A DNA stretch of 58,719 nt from Christensenellaceae bacterium (GTDB lineage: Bacteria; Bacillota; Clostridia; Christensenellales; UBA1750): assembly GCA_031280685.1 (NCBI GenBank), contig JAITGM010000031.1:1-58719 (forward strand), given 5' to 3'. Position 1 is the first letter of the stretch. Every line of letters starts with the position of its first letter. Under the pieces are notes generated by a model. The model was not told the DNA's origin. It was given only the letters and a program-made list of their open reading frames with translations, and ran no database searches. Shown here piece by piece: positions 49,495 to 57,353 of the stretch. The position numbers were made by a program, and so were the translations under genes.

Positions 49495-50499
49495 TTAGCT
49501 CAAGAGAACCGGTTTTTTCTCTCTCGCGGATTCGTAAATGCCCATCATGAGGTTGAAGCTTTCGCGCACAGAACTTAGGTCGTTCATGAAGGGCTCACCG
49601 CTCCGCACGCAACGGTAGAATTCCGCGATGCAGGCCTGGTGGCCGGGGCCCCAATAGGCCTTGCCAAGCGCCGCTTCATCAAAATCCTCATAGATTGCGG
49701 CCCCGCCCGCCGGCCTTTGCGTAACGAGATTACCCTCCATGCGCACGACGCCCTTTTCAAAGCTCAGTTCCAGCAGGACCAGGCTATCCTCGCAATAGGC
49801 CGTGGTGGCGTAGAACAGTGCCCGCTTGCCGCCAAAGTCGATGGTGGCCTCCACGGTATCCTCCACCTCGATCACCCCCTGCAAATGGCGGTTGGCGCAG
49901 CTCGCTTCCACCGCCGAGGGTTTGCCCAGCAGCCGCACGAGGAGATCCAGGGTGTGGATGCTCTGGTTGATCAGCGCGCCGCCGCCCTCGGTGGCCAGGG
50001 AACCGCGCCAGCCGCTCTGGGTATAATAAGGCGCCTCGCGCTTCCAGGTCACGAAGGCGCGCGCACCCAAAACCCTGCCATAGCGCCCCTCTTCGGCGAG
50101 CTTCTTCAGCCGCAAAAAGGCGCCGATGAAGCGGTTCTGGAAGCAAATCCCCAGCCGCCCCTCGCCGGAGGAAAAGGCGGCTTCCAGTTCGGCGAACTGC
50201 GCTCTGGTGATGGCCGGGGGTTTCTCCATAAAAACGTGGACGCCGCGCCGGTGCGCCAGGGCCGCCATAGGCACGTGCAGGTGGTGCGGGGTGCAGATAT
50301 GGAGCACATCGGGCCTCTCGGCCTCGAGAAGCGCTTCCAGCGAGGAATAGGCCCTGCCGCCGAAGCGTTCCGCGTAGGCCTGCGCCCTTTCGGGCACAAG
50401 ATCGGCGCAGGCGATGAGCTCTGCGCCCTCCAGCGCGTGGATGGACTGGCCGTGCACCTGAGCGACCCCGCCGCAGCCGACCACCGCTACCTTTAGCAT
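49495..50499 (-). CDS. Gfo/Idh/MocA family oxidoreductase
   Basis: A 334-residue NAD(P)-dependent sugar or inositol-type dehydrogenase. The Rossmann motif VAVVGCGGVAQVHGQSI (4-20) and the catalytic EKP motif (VFMEKPPA, about 90) are intact, followed by a C-terminal beta-sheet domain (about 125-334) with INQSIHTLDLLVRLLG. The substrate is unknown; sugar-acid or inositol compounds are common. ATG 50499 follows AAAGGAGGGG. It lies with rpe and a GNAT gene rather than in a sugar operon. Confidence 0.9.
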   Translation of the reverse strand: MLKVAVVGCGGVAQVHGQSIHALEGAELIACADLVPERAQAYAERFGGRAYSSLEALLEAERPDVLHICTPHHLHVPMAALAHRRGVHVFMEKPPAITRAQFAELEAAFSSGEGRLGICFQNRFIGAFLRLKKLAEEGRYGRVLGARAFVTWKREAPYYTQSGWRGSLATEGGGALINQSIHTLDLLVRLLGKPSAVEASCANRHLQGVIEVEDTVEATIDFGGKRALFYATTAYCEDSLVLLELSFEKGVVRMEGNLVTQRPAGGAAIYEDFDEAALGKAYWGPGHQACIAEFYRCVRSGEPFMNDLSSVRESFNLMMGIYESAREKKPVLLS

Positions 50500-50693
50500 G
50501 AAAACCCCTCCTTTTTTCTTCTTCCCCCAGCGCCTTTGGTGCCAGGGGATGGACCTTTTGGCCTTAGGCGGCCTCTTTTGGCGTCCTTCGATGGGAACGC
50601 CCCTCGGGTCTGGCAGAAATCAGGCCGTTTCGCGGCTGTTGCCGATGCCCGCGCCCCGAAAAGCGCCTAAGCCGCCCCGGCTGCGATGGCGGG

Positions 50694-51320
50694 CTATTCC
50701 ACGGGCCTCGCTTCGGAACCCTTTAACGCCAGGCGATAGGCAGCATAGCCTTCCAGCGCCTTGTGAGGCGCAAAGCCGCAGCGCGCGAACATTGCCGGGT
50801 GACCGTGGTAGTGCTCGAACTGGTCGTGCTCCCCGCTTTGCGGGTAGGCTTCTAAAAAGTCATAGCCTTTCGCCGCGGCATCCTCGGCGGCGCGGCGCAA
50901 AAGCGCGCTGGCCAGGCCCTTTCTGCGGTGCTCGGGGGCGACGATGAAGCAGGTTACGGCCTTGATTTTGGCGTTTTCGCCCTCATCCCAAAGTTCAGGG
51001 CTGGCGCAAAGCCGCCCAAAGGCCCCCTTATCGTTCACGTTGCACCAGGCCACGACGCGCCCGCCCGCATAGGCCAAATAGCCCCGCATCCCGCCGGAGG
51101 CGATCCTCTCAGCGGCGCAGGCGCGCAGCACCCTCCTGGGCCAGTCGCCAGGCTCGCCCTTGTGCGCTTCGTCCAGGGCACGGCCTTCCTCGTCGCTTCG
51201 GTGGTAATAGGTGCAATAGCAAAAGGCCCATTCGGGGTGGTCGCTGAAGGCCACGTCGTCGAAAAAGGCAAAAAAGTCGGCTGCCCTTTCGGGTTCAAGC
51301 GGGTAGATTTGCCCTTCCAT
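50694..51320 (-). CDS. GNAT family N-acetyltransferase
   Basis: A 208-residue acetyltransferase with the acetyl-CoA loop in VAPEHRRKGLASALLRRAAE (about 127-146), preceded by KAVTCFIVAP. The start contains FDDVAFSDHPEWAFCYCTYY, typical of a GNAT subgroup found in Firmicutes. The acceptor is unknown. ATG 51320 was taken, as AGGAGG is 9 bases ahead; a TTG one codon upstream is possible. It starts 20 bases after the rpe stop and is probably cotranscribed. Confidence 0.85.
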   Translation of the reverse strand: MEGQIYPLEPERAADFFAFFDDVAFSDHPEWAFCYCTYYHRSDEEGRALDEAHKGEPGDWPRRVLRACAAERIASGGMRGYLAYAGGRVVAWCNVNDKGAFGRLCASPELWDEGENAKIKAVTCFIVAPEHRRKGLASALLRRAAEDAAAKGYDFLEAYPQSGEHDQFEHYHGHPAMFARCGFAPHKALEGYAAYRLALKGSEARPVE

Positions 51321-51340
51321 CAAAGCATTCCTCCTTGGGT

Positions 51341-52009
51341 TTAGGGCTCGATGGCCCTTTGCAGCGCCAGCATGCCCTCTTGAATGCTTCGGCCAGCGCG
51401 AAAGACCGAGGAAGTCCCCGCGACGAAGACCGAGGCGCCCGCGGCGCGCATGAGGGTTGCGTTTTCAAGGCTTACGTTGCCGTCCACCTCGATGGGCAGA
51501 TCGAAAAACCCCATCGCGTCAAGCTTTTCCCTGGCGCGGCGAATCTTGCCAAGAGCGCCGGGCACCATCTTCTGCCCGGCGAAGCCAGGGTTCACGGTCA
51601 TGAGCAACAGCAGCTCGATTTCCCCGGCCACTTCGTCTAAAATAGAAAGGGGCGTGGCGGGGTTCAGCGCCAGGGCTGGCCTGCCGCCCGCCGCGCGCAC
51701 GAAGCCTAGCGCCTTTTGCAGGTGGCGCGTGCTCTCGGCGTGGATGCTCACAACGTCGCCCGGCTGAATCGAAAAGAGCTGAAGATGCCTTTCGGGGCTC
51801 TCGATCATCAGGTGGAGATCGGCGGGCAGGCAGGCCGCCTTGCGCGCGGCCGCGAGCAGATCCGGCCCCAGGCAGAAATTTGGCACGAAGGCGCCGTCCA
51901 TCACGTCAAAATGGAAAAAGGCGGCGCCCGCCTCCTTCAGGGCGAGAAGATCCTCTTCAAGGTGCAGTAGATCCGCACACATCAGCGAGGGGGAAATGAG
52001 CGCTTGCAT
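51341..52009 (-). CDS. rpe: Ribulose-phosphate 3-epimerase
   Basis: A 222-residue TIM-barrel enzyme of the pentose phosphate pathway, interconverting ribulose 5-phosphate and xylulose 5-phosphate. The metal and substrate signature FHFDVMDGAFVPN (about 32-44), LHLMIESPERH, LLMTVNPGFAGQK and IEVDGNVSLENA are present. ATG 52009 has GGAGGGATT ahead. A -10 box TATACT lies at 52031-52036. It is divergent from the sigma factor gene. Confidence 0.95.
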   Translation of the reverse strand: MQALISPSLMCADLLHLEEDLLALKEAGAAFFHFDVMDGAFVPNFCLGPDLLAAARKAACLPADLHLMIESPERHLQLFSIQPGDVVSIHAESTRHLQKALGFVRAAGGRPALALNPATPLSILDEVAGEIELLLLMTVNPGFAGQKMVPGALGKIRRAREKLDAMGFFDLPIEVDGNVSLENATLMRAAGASVFVAGTSSVFRAGRSIQEGMLALQRAIEP

Positions 52010-52139
52010 ACAATCCCTCCAGTCGCCCCCAGTATACCACAGCTTGTGAAAGAAAAGCTTCAAAATCGATGAACCGGGCCGGAAATGGCGACAATCTATG
52101 GGTATGAGGGAGCATGGGTGGCGGAAGGGAGGGAAGGGG

Positions 52140-52658
52140 ATGCTTTTGGGCGAGTTTGAAGCCCTGCTGCGGGCGCACGAGAGGGTTCTCTTTTCGTTTT
52201 GCCGCCATCTCGCCCAGAACCGCGAGCTGGCAGAGGAGCTTTACCAAGAAACCGCGCTCGCCGCTTTCGAGACCATGAAGCGAATCGATCCCGCGCAAAA
52301 CCCGAAGGCCTTCCTGTTGCAAATCGCCATAAATAAATGGAAAAACCTGCGCAGGAAGGCGGCGCGAAGGGGCAGGCTCGCCCCGGGCGTGCCCGCGGAA
52401 GGGCGCTTTGAAGAACTTCCCGGCGGAATCGAGCCAGAAGGCGCCGCGCTGGAGCGCGCGCTACAGGGGCGCGTCGGCGAGCTGCTGGCCGCGATGAAGG
52501 AGGGCCTGCGGCTGCCGCTGATCCTGTTCTATTTTGGCGAAAACGACCTGGGCGCCATCGCAAGGGCGCTAAAAATCCCCAAGGGCACCGTAAAGAGCAG
52601 GCTGCACAGGGGGCGGGAGCTGCTTCGCGAAGCGCTGACGAAGGAGGGCTGGCTATGA
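52140..52658 (+). CDS. ECF-type RNA polymerase sigma factor
   Basis: A 172-residue sigma-70 family factor. Region 2 spans about residues 8-75 (SFCRHLAQNRELAEELYQET, AFLLQIAINKWKNLRRK) and region 4 about 115-165 (LILFYFGENDLGAIARALKI, PKGTVKSRLHRGRELLREAL). It likely directs RNA polymerase to a small regulon in response to an envelope signal. ATG 52140 follows GGGAGGGAAGGGG. The stop overlaps the next start as ATGA, so sigma and its probable regulators are coupled. Confidence 0.9.
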   Translation: MLLGEFEALLRAHERVLFSFCRHLAQNRELAEELYQETALAAFETMKRIDPAQNPKAFLLQIAINKWKNLRRKAARRGRLAPGVPAEGRFEELPGGIEPEGAALERALQGRVGELLAAMKEGLRLPLILFYFGENDLGAIARALKIPKGTVKSRLHRGRELLREALTKEGWL

Positions 52659-52975
52659 GCGACGAGCTGGGCCGGATTTTGCAGGCCCATTTTTCGGGCA
52701 GGGAAGGGCCGCCCGAGGCCCTGCGCGCGGCCTTGCGCCAAGGGCTGCTCGCCGTGGAGCGCCGCCAAAAAAGAAGGGCGGCCTGGCTGGTGCTTAGCTA
52801 CTCCGCCGCGCTTTCTGCCGCGCTGGGCCTGCTGCTCTGGCTATTGCTTGGCCAAAGCGTGCTCGCCGGGGCGGTCAACGCGCTTTCGGCGTTCGCGCTG
52901 CTCGGCGGCGTGGCCATCGCCCTCGCCTGCCAGCGCGCGGAAGAAAAAGGAGGAAGTCAAAATGGCACTCGCTAA
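52655..52975 (+). CDS. Small membrane protein, possible anti-sigma
   Basis: A 106-residue protein with a charged cytosolic N-terminus (about 1-42) and two membrane helices (about 44-66 and 70-90). It resembles no named anti-sigma family, but its start overlaps the sigma gene by four bases and its position is that of a cognate anti-sigma factor. It ends overlapping the next gene by 14 bases. Confidence 0.6.
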   Translation: MSDELGRILQAHFSGREGPPEALRAALRQGLLAVERRQKRRAAWLVLSYSAALSAALGLLLWLLLGQSVLAGAVNALSAFALLGGVAIALACQRAEEKGGSQNGTR

Positions 52976-53624
52976 CCGAACGCTTTTTGTGCTCGCCGGC
53001 TCTGCGGTTTTTCTACTGCTTTGGCTGGGTTTTATCGTTTTGCTCGGCTTTTGGGCCTACGAAGATGCCAAGACGCGTAGCGACAAGCCCCTGATCTGGA
53101 TGCTCATCGTGCTCTTGGTGCCCAATTTTTTAGGGCTGCTCATCTACCTGCTCATGGGCAGAACCAAGGCGAAAACCGGCCCGAACCGCTTCAAAAAGCC
53201 GTTGATCGCCCTGGCTGCCAGCGTGCTGCTCGCAGTCGCGCTGATCGCTGGCGGGGCAGCATGGCTGTTCACGCGCGATGCGGCAGAGCTGCACAGCGTG
53301 CCCGGGCTGTCGGTCGGGATGATCGAAAGCAGCTGGGGCAAGCAATGGAACCTTTCGTTCAAGGTTTCGGGCGCGGAGTTCAACAAGACCGTCGATTTGA
53401 GCCAGGCGGAGCTAGAGCGCTTCCATGTGAGCGCGAGCTGCGATTCGGGCAGGCTTTATTTGCGCCTTTCGCAGGGCGCGGTCGAGCAAGACTTCGAGCT
53501 TTCGGGTGCCTTTGACGAAAGGCTGGATCTGAGCGCCTTTCAGCCGGGGAAGCTCCATCTTTTGGTTTATAACGACGAGGCGAAGAATGCGAGCCTGCGC
53601 ATGAGCTGGCGCGAAAGCCCGTAA
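52962..53624 (+). CDS. Membrane protein with PLDc_N-like helices and exported domain
   Basis: A 220-residue protein with three membrane helices (about 8-30, 40-62 and 72-95); the part FWAYEDAKTRSDKPLIWMLI, then VLLVPNFLGLLIYLLMGR, is like the PLDc_N module. After residue 100 comes an exported beta-rich region ending MSWRESP. ATG 52962 follows AAGGAGGAAG. It is translationally linked to the small membrane protein and may be part of a signal system with the ECF sigma factor. Confidence 0.65.
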   Translation: MALANRTLFVLAGSAVFLLLWLGFIVLLGFWAYEDAKTRSDKPLIWMLIVLLVPNFLGLLIYLLMGRTKAKTGPNRFKKPLIALAASVLLAVALIAGGAAWLFTRDAAELHSVPGLSVGMIESSWGKQWNLSFKVSGAEFNKTVDLSQAELERFHVSASCDSGRLYLRLSQGAVEQDFELSGAFDERLDLSAFQPGKLHLLVYNDEAKNASLRMSWRESP

Positions 53625-53739
53625 AACGGCACTCCGTGCCTTCGCGGGAGTACTGCGATACCCCCCGCGGGCCCCCAAAAAGTGTAATCCCAACCCTGTG
53701 CGCTGACGAATTCTTTTGCCGTTATTGTTGGGAAGAGCA

Positions 53740-53843
53740 GGCGCGCTCGCTCCGCTCGCGCGCCGGGGGGGGGGGGCCAGTCCCGCGCTACGCGCGGCCT
53801 GCCGCTATGCGGCAGCGGCAGCTTTGCTGCCGACTGGCCCCCC
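53740..53843 (+). repeat. Composite structured repeat, copy 2
   Basis: GGCGCGC/GCGCGCC (53740-53764) is followed by a run of twelve G and the stem GGGGGGCCAGTC/GACTGGCCCCCC (53771-53782 and 53832-53843). This encloses CCGCGC-TAC-GCGCGG, CTGCCGC-TAT-GCGGCAG and CGGCAGC-TTT-GCTGCCG. The order and hairpin sequences match the reverse strand of copy 1 (22400-22499), while the outer stem differs yet still pairs. Confidence 0.7.
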
Positions 53844-53909
53844 GAAGGCGCAGGCGAGCCTTGGTGCGCTTAACGCAGCCCCGTCATTGCCCGGAAAGAG
53901 GAACGCGCC

Positions 53910-53938
53910 GGATTGCTTCGGTTCCCCTCGCAATGACG
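53910..53938. repeat. Interspersed GGATTGCTTCGG...CCTCGCAATGACG repeat, copy 3
   Basis: GGATTGCTTCGGTTCCCCTC followed by GCAATGACG is the best-preserved copy of the repeat also at 27826 and 34950. The remaining gap 53625-54126 holds no supported gene. Confidence 0.65.
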
Positions 53939-54126
53939 AAAAAGGGCGAATTCGGAAATTGAACCGCTGCTTTTGCGGCGGCGCGACGGCAAAGCGGAAC
54001 CTGCCAGCCGCCCACCAGGGAGACTGTGCGAGCTCAAATGGGGAAAGAATGCCAGATTCAGCGCGGTTTGTTAAAAATAGTGCGTTCTCGCCGCCCGTTA
54101 GAGAGCCCGACGCGCTCTTTTGCCTG

Positions 54127-54155
54127 TTTACATGGCTTTCACGTTGGTTTATACT
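54127..54155 (+). promoter_or_regulatory. Promoter of the glycyl radical operon
   Basis: TTTACA and TATACT with a 17-base spacer. It is 58 bases before the TTG start of the activating enzyme gene. Confidence 0.7.
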
Positions 54156-54212
54156 CTGGGTATTCAAACCCTCGGCATCCGCCGCCGTAACTTTTTTGAA
54201 GGAGGGGTTTCT

Positions 54213-55109
54213 TTGGGCGTCGTCACGACCATCCAGCGCTTTTCGCTCAACGATGGGCCCGGCATCCGGTCCACGGTGTTTTTCAAGGGCTGCAATCTAC
54301 GCTGCGCCTGGTGCCACAATCCGGAAACCCTGCTGGCCCAAGGTCAGCTTCATCTTTATCCCGAAAAGTGCACGGGCTGCGGGGCCTGCCTGGCCGCGTG
54401 CCCAAACGGTGCGCGCAGGCTGGGCGAAGACGGCATTGAGCAGCTTTCGGCCCTGTGCACGGGCTGCGGGGCCTGCGCGGCCGTTTGCTTTTCGGGCGCG
54501 CTGAGCCTTTCAGGCACGGAAATGAGCGTGGAAGAGATCCTGAACGAGGTTCTTCAAGACAGAGCCTATTACGAGCGCTCGGGCGGCGGGGTGACGATCT
54601 CTGGCGGCGAGGTGTTTGCCCAGCCAGAATTCGCCCGCGCGCTGCTCGCCGCGCTGAAGGCCGAGGGCGTTTCCACCGCCGTGGAAACCAATTTCTGCTT
54701 CCCCTTCTCGCTCATTGAGGGCTTTCTTCCGCTCGTTGACCTGTTCATGATCGACCTAAAGCTCATGGACGAACCCGCCCACAAGCGCTGGACGGGGCTT
54801 TCGAACCGCCTCGTGCTCGAGAACATCGCCCTGCTCGATCAAACGGGCAAGCCCTTCATCATCCGCACGCCGCTGATCCCCGGCGTGAATGACGATCCGG
54901 CCCAAATCGTCCGCATGGCCGAATTCCTGGCCGCCTTTGCACACCTTGAATACTATGAGCTATTGAACTTCAACCCCCTTGGGGCCTCAAAATACAAGAG
55001 CCTGGGCATCGAAAACCCCTTCGAGCAGGCAAGGCCGCTGGGCGAAAATGCGCTGCGCGCGCTTTCGGGCGCCGCTCAGGCCCATCTTACGAAAATTCGA
55101 CTGGGTTAG
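54213..55109 (+). CDS. Glycyl radical enzyme activating protein
   Basis: A 298-residue radical SAM enzyme that installs the glycyl radical on the enzyme encoded next. The SAM cluster CNLRCAWC (Cys 27, 31, 34) and two ferredoxin-type clusters (CTGCGACLAACP and CTGCGACAAVC, about 51-92) are intact; the insert is typical of activators of dehydratase-type partners, absent in PflA. GGGVTISGGEVFAQPEF and IDLKLMDEPAHKRWTG are also conserved. The start is TTG behind GGAGGGG; upstream residues in the open frame are not supported. It is 11 bases from the partner gene. Confidence 0.93.
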   Translation: MGVVTTIQRFSLNDGPGIRSTVFFKGCNLRCAWCHNPETLLAQGQLHLYPEKCTGCGACLAACPNGARRLGEDGIEQLSALCTGCGACAAVCFSGALSLSGTEMSVEEILNEVLQDRAYYERSGGGVTISGGEVFAQPEFARALLAALKAEGVSTAVETNFCFPFSLIEGFLPLVDLFMIDLKLMDEPAHKRWTGLSNRLVLENIALLDQTGKPFIIRTPLIPGVNDDPAQIVRMAEFLAAFAHLEYYELLNFNPLGASKYKSLGIENPFEQARPLGENALRALSGAAQAHLTKIRLG

Positions 55110-55120
55110 GAGAGCTTTTC

Positions 55121-57307
55121 ATGCGAAACCGCGTTGGTACCCTGCCCCCGGGCACTGCCCTTGGCTACAAGGAGCGCCTCGCCATCCTGCGCGAGCGCAA
55201 GATTGAAGACACGAAAGACAAGGCGGGCTTCATGAGCTTTGCCGACGGCGACGATTACGGCGCCGTGATGCTGCCCGATGATTTTCGCTTCGAAGCCATC
55301 CCCACGCACAAAAACGGGGGCTATTACGGCTACGAGGGCTTTTCAAAGAACTTTTATAAGCTGATGGCACAGCATCCGGTGCTGATCGACCCCTGCGACG
55401 CCTTCGCGGGCCGCTGGATGACCTGCATGACCTGGCTGCGCCAGGGCCGCGGCTTCAATCCGGACTACTCCTTCGAGCATTTAAAGCCCCTGCAGGCGCT
55501 GTATGGCATCGTGCCTGGCATCGGCGCGGATTCGCATTTCGGCGGGGATTACCAAATCGGCCTTGATTTAGGCTTTGGCGGCCTGCTCGAAAAGCTCGAG
55601 CACTTCCGCGGCCAAAACCCCGGGCACGATGAATTTTACGATGCCGAGGTCCTGGCCATTCAGGGCGTTCAGGCCTGGATGCGCCACACCATCGAGGCCA
55701 TCGCCCTGGCGATAGAAAAAGAGGAGCGCCCCGAGCTGAAAGAGAACCTCCGCCAGATGCTGCGCACCAACGAGTGGCTGCTCTTCGGCGCGCCGCGCAC
55801 GCTGCGCGAGGCCTGCCAGTGGATTTGCTGGTTCAACATGGCTTCGCGCGAATACAACCGCGACGGCGCGGGCTGCCAGCTCGACGAAGTCCTGCGCCCC
55901 TACTACGAGCGCGACCTGAAAAACGGCGAGATGAGCCAGGACGAGGCCAAGTACTACATCGCCTGCCTGCTGCTGAACGATCCGCACTATTACCAGCTCG
56001 GCGGTCTCTCGCCCGATGGGCGCGATATGGTCGGCCCCTTCTCTTACCTCTGCCTGGAGGCCGCGGACTGGCTCGATTCCTCGTGTAACATCACCGTGCG
56101 CGTGCACGATAAGATGGACATGGACTTTTTGCGCAAGTCGGTCGAATACCTCTTCAAAAACAAGAATGGCTGGCCGCGCTTCTCTGGCGACCGGGCCCTG
56201 AGCCAGGGCTTCATGCGCAAGGGCTATTCGGCGGAGCTGGCCCGTCAGCGCGTGGCCGTGGGCTGCCACTGGATGAGCCTGCCCGGCCTTGAATACACCC
56301 TCAACGACTGCGTGAAGGTCAACGCGCTGAAGGTCTTCCGCGTGGCGCTCGACGAGATGATGAAGGCCGGCGAGCGCAGCACGAAGCGCCTCTGGGCGCT
56401 CTATTCCGGCCACATGAAAAAGGCCGTGGAGGTCACTGCCGAGGGCATCGCCTTCCACCTCAAATACCAGGTTTATAACCAGCCGGAGCTGCTCCTCAAC
56501 CTCCTCTCGCACGGGCCGGTCGAAAAGGGCCTGGATATCGTCAACGGCGGCGCGGAATTTTACAATATGTGCATCGACGGCGCGGGCATCGCCAGCGCGG
56601 CCGATTCCTTCGCGGCGCTTGAGCAGCGCATCGAAAGGGAGGGCCGCCTTGGCTGGGACGAAGTCTACGCGGCGCTTCAAGCCAACTTTGAAGGGCCGCG
56701 GAACGACTACATCCGCGCGATGCTCAGCGCTTCTGAGCGCTATGGCGGCGGCAGCGATTCCCTGGGCGACCTTTGGGCGGTGCGCATCTCTGAGGGCTTT
56801 TCGGCCGATGTGGTGCGCATGGATGAGCAATACGCCCCCGTCAAGTTCATCCCCGGCTGGTTTTCGTGGTCGAACACCATCACCCTTGGCAAGATGGTCG
56901 CCGCCACGCCAAACGGCAGGAAGGACTTTGAGCCCATCAACCACGGCGCCAACCCGCACCCAGGCTTCAGGCGCGACGGCGCCTTAACCGCCATGAGCAA
57001 CGCAATCTGCTCCATTCAGCCGGGCTATGGCAACACCGCGCCCATCCAGCTCGAGCTCGACCCAGGCCTTGCCCAGAGCGACGAAGCCGTGCAGAAGATC
57101 TGCGACTATATCCTCACCATCTTCGAACAGGGCGCCACCTTGCTCAACATCAACATCATCAACGAGGCGCAGATCCTGGCCGCGAACGAAAACCCGGAGC
57201 TCTTCCCCGACCTCGTCGTGCGCGTCACGGGCTTTACGGCTTATTTCTGCCTCTTAACGCCGGAATTCCGCAAGCTCGTGGTCGAAAGGATCCTGCGCGC
57301 GGGCTAA
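55121..57307 (+). CDS. Glycyl radical enzyme, PFL-like, divergent active site
   Basis: A 728-residue glycyl radical enzyme with the radical Gly in RVTGFTAYF (Gly 704) and the thiyl Cys in VAVGCHWMSLPG (Cys 382). Characterised eliminases (glycerol dehydratase, CutC, HypD) have GCVE with Glu as base; here the next residues are His-Trp, and pyruvate formate-lyase's Cys-Cys pair is also absent. It is shorter than most family members (about 760-850). The 10-barrel start has FEAIPTHKNGGYYGYEGFSK. It is paired with its activase and a mannonate-dehydratase-family enzyme. The substrate is unknown; a sugar acid or polyol is inferred. Confidence 0.92.
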   Translation: MRNRVGTLPPGTALGYKERLAILRERKIEDTKDKAGFMSFADGDDYGAVMLPDDFRFEAIPTHKNGGYYGYEGFSKNFYKLMAQHPVLIDPCDAFAGRWMTCMTWLRQGRGFNPDYSFEHLKPLQALYGIVPGIGADSHFGGDYQIGLDLGFGGLLEKLEHFRGQNPGHDEFYDAEVLAIQGVQAWMRHTIEAIALAIEKEERPELKENLRQMLRTNEWLLFGAPRTLREACQWICWFNMASREYNRDGAGCQLDEVLRPYYERDLKNGEMSQDEAKYYIACLLLNDPHYYQLGGLSPDGRDMVGPFSYLCLEAADWLDSSCNITVRVHDKMDMDFLRKSVEYLFKNKNGWPRFSGDRALSQGFMRKGYSAELARQRVAVGCHWMSLPGLEYTLNDCVKVNALKVFRVALDEMMKAGERSTKRLWALYSGHMKKAVEVTAEGIAFHLKYQVYNQPELLLNLLSHGPVEKGLDIVNGGAEFYNMCIDGAGIASAADSFAALEQRIEREGRLGWDEVYAALQANFEGPRNDYIRAMLSASERYGGGSDSLGDLWAVRISEGFSADVVRMDEQYAPVKFIPGWFSWSNTITLGKMVAATPNGRKDFEPINHGANPHPGFRRDGALTAMSNAICSIQPGYGNTAPIQLELDPGLAQSDEAVQKICDYILTIFEQGATLLNINIINEAQILAANENPELFPDLVVRVTGFTAYFCLLTPEFRKLVVERILRAG

Positions 57308-57353
57308 ACCCCCCGCTTTAGGCATAAACCCATCATGAAGGAGTGATCTAACC

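Noticed and set aside
55568..56959. A 463-codon open frame antisense to the glycyl radical enzyme
   Set aside because: Rich in His, Val and Arg with no motif; the sense gene is well supported. The antisense frame at 57348-58586 is rejected for the same reason.
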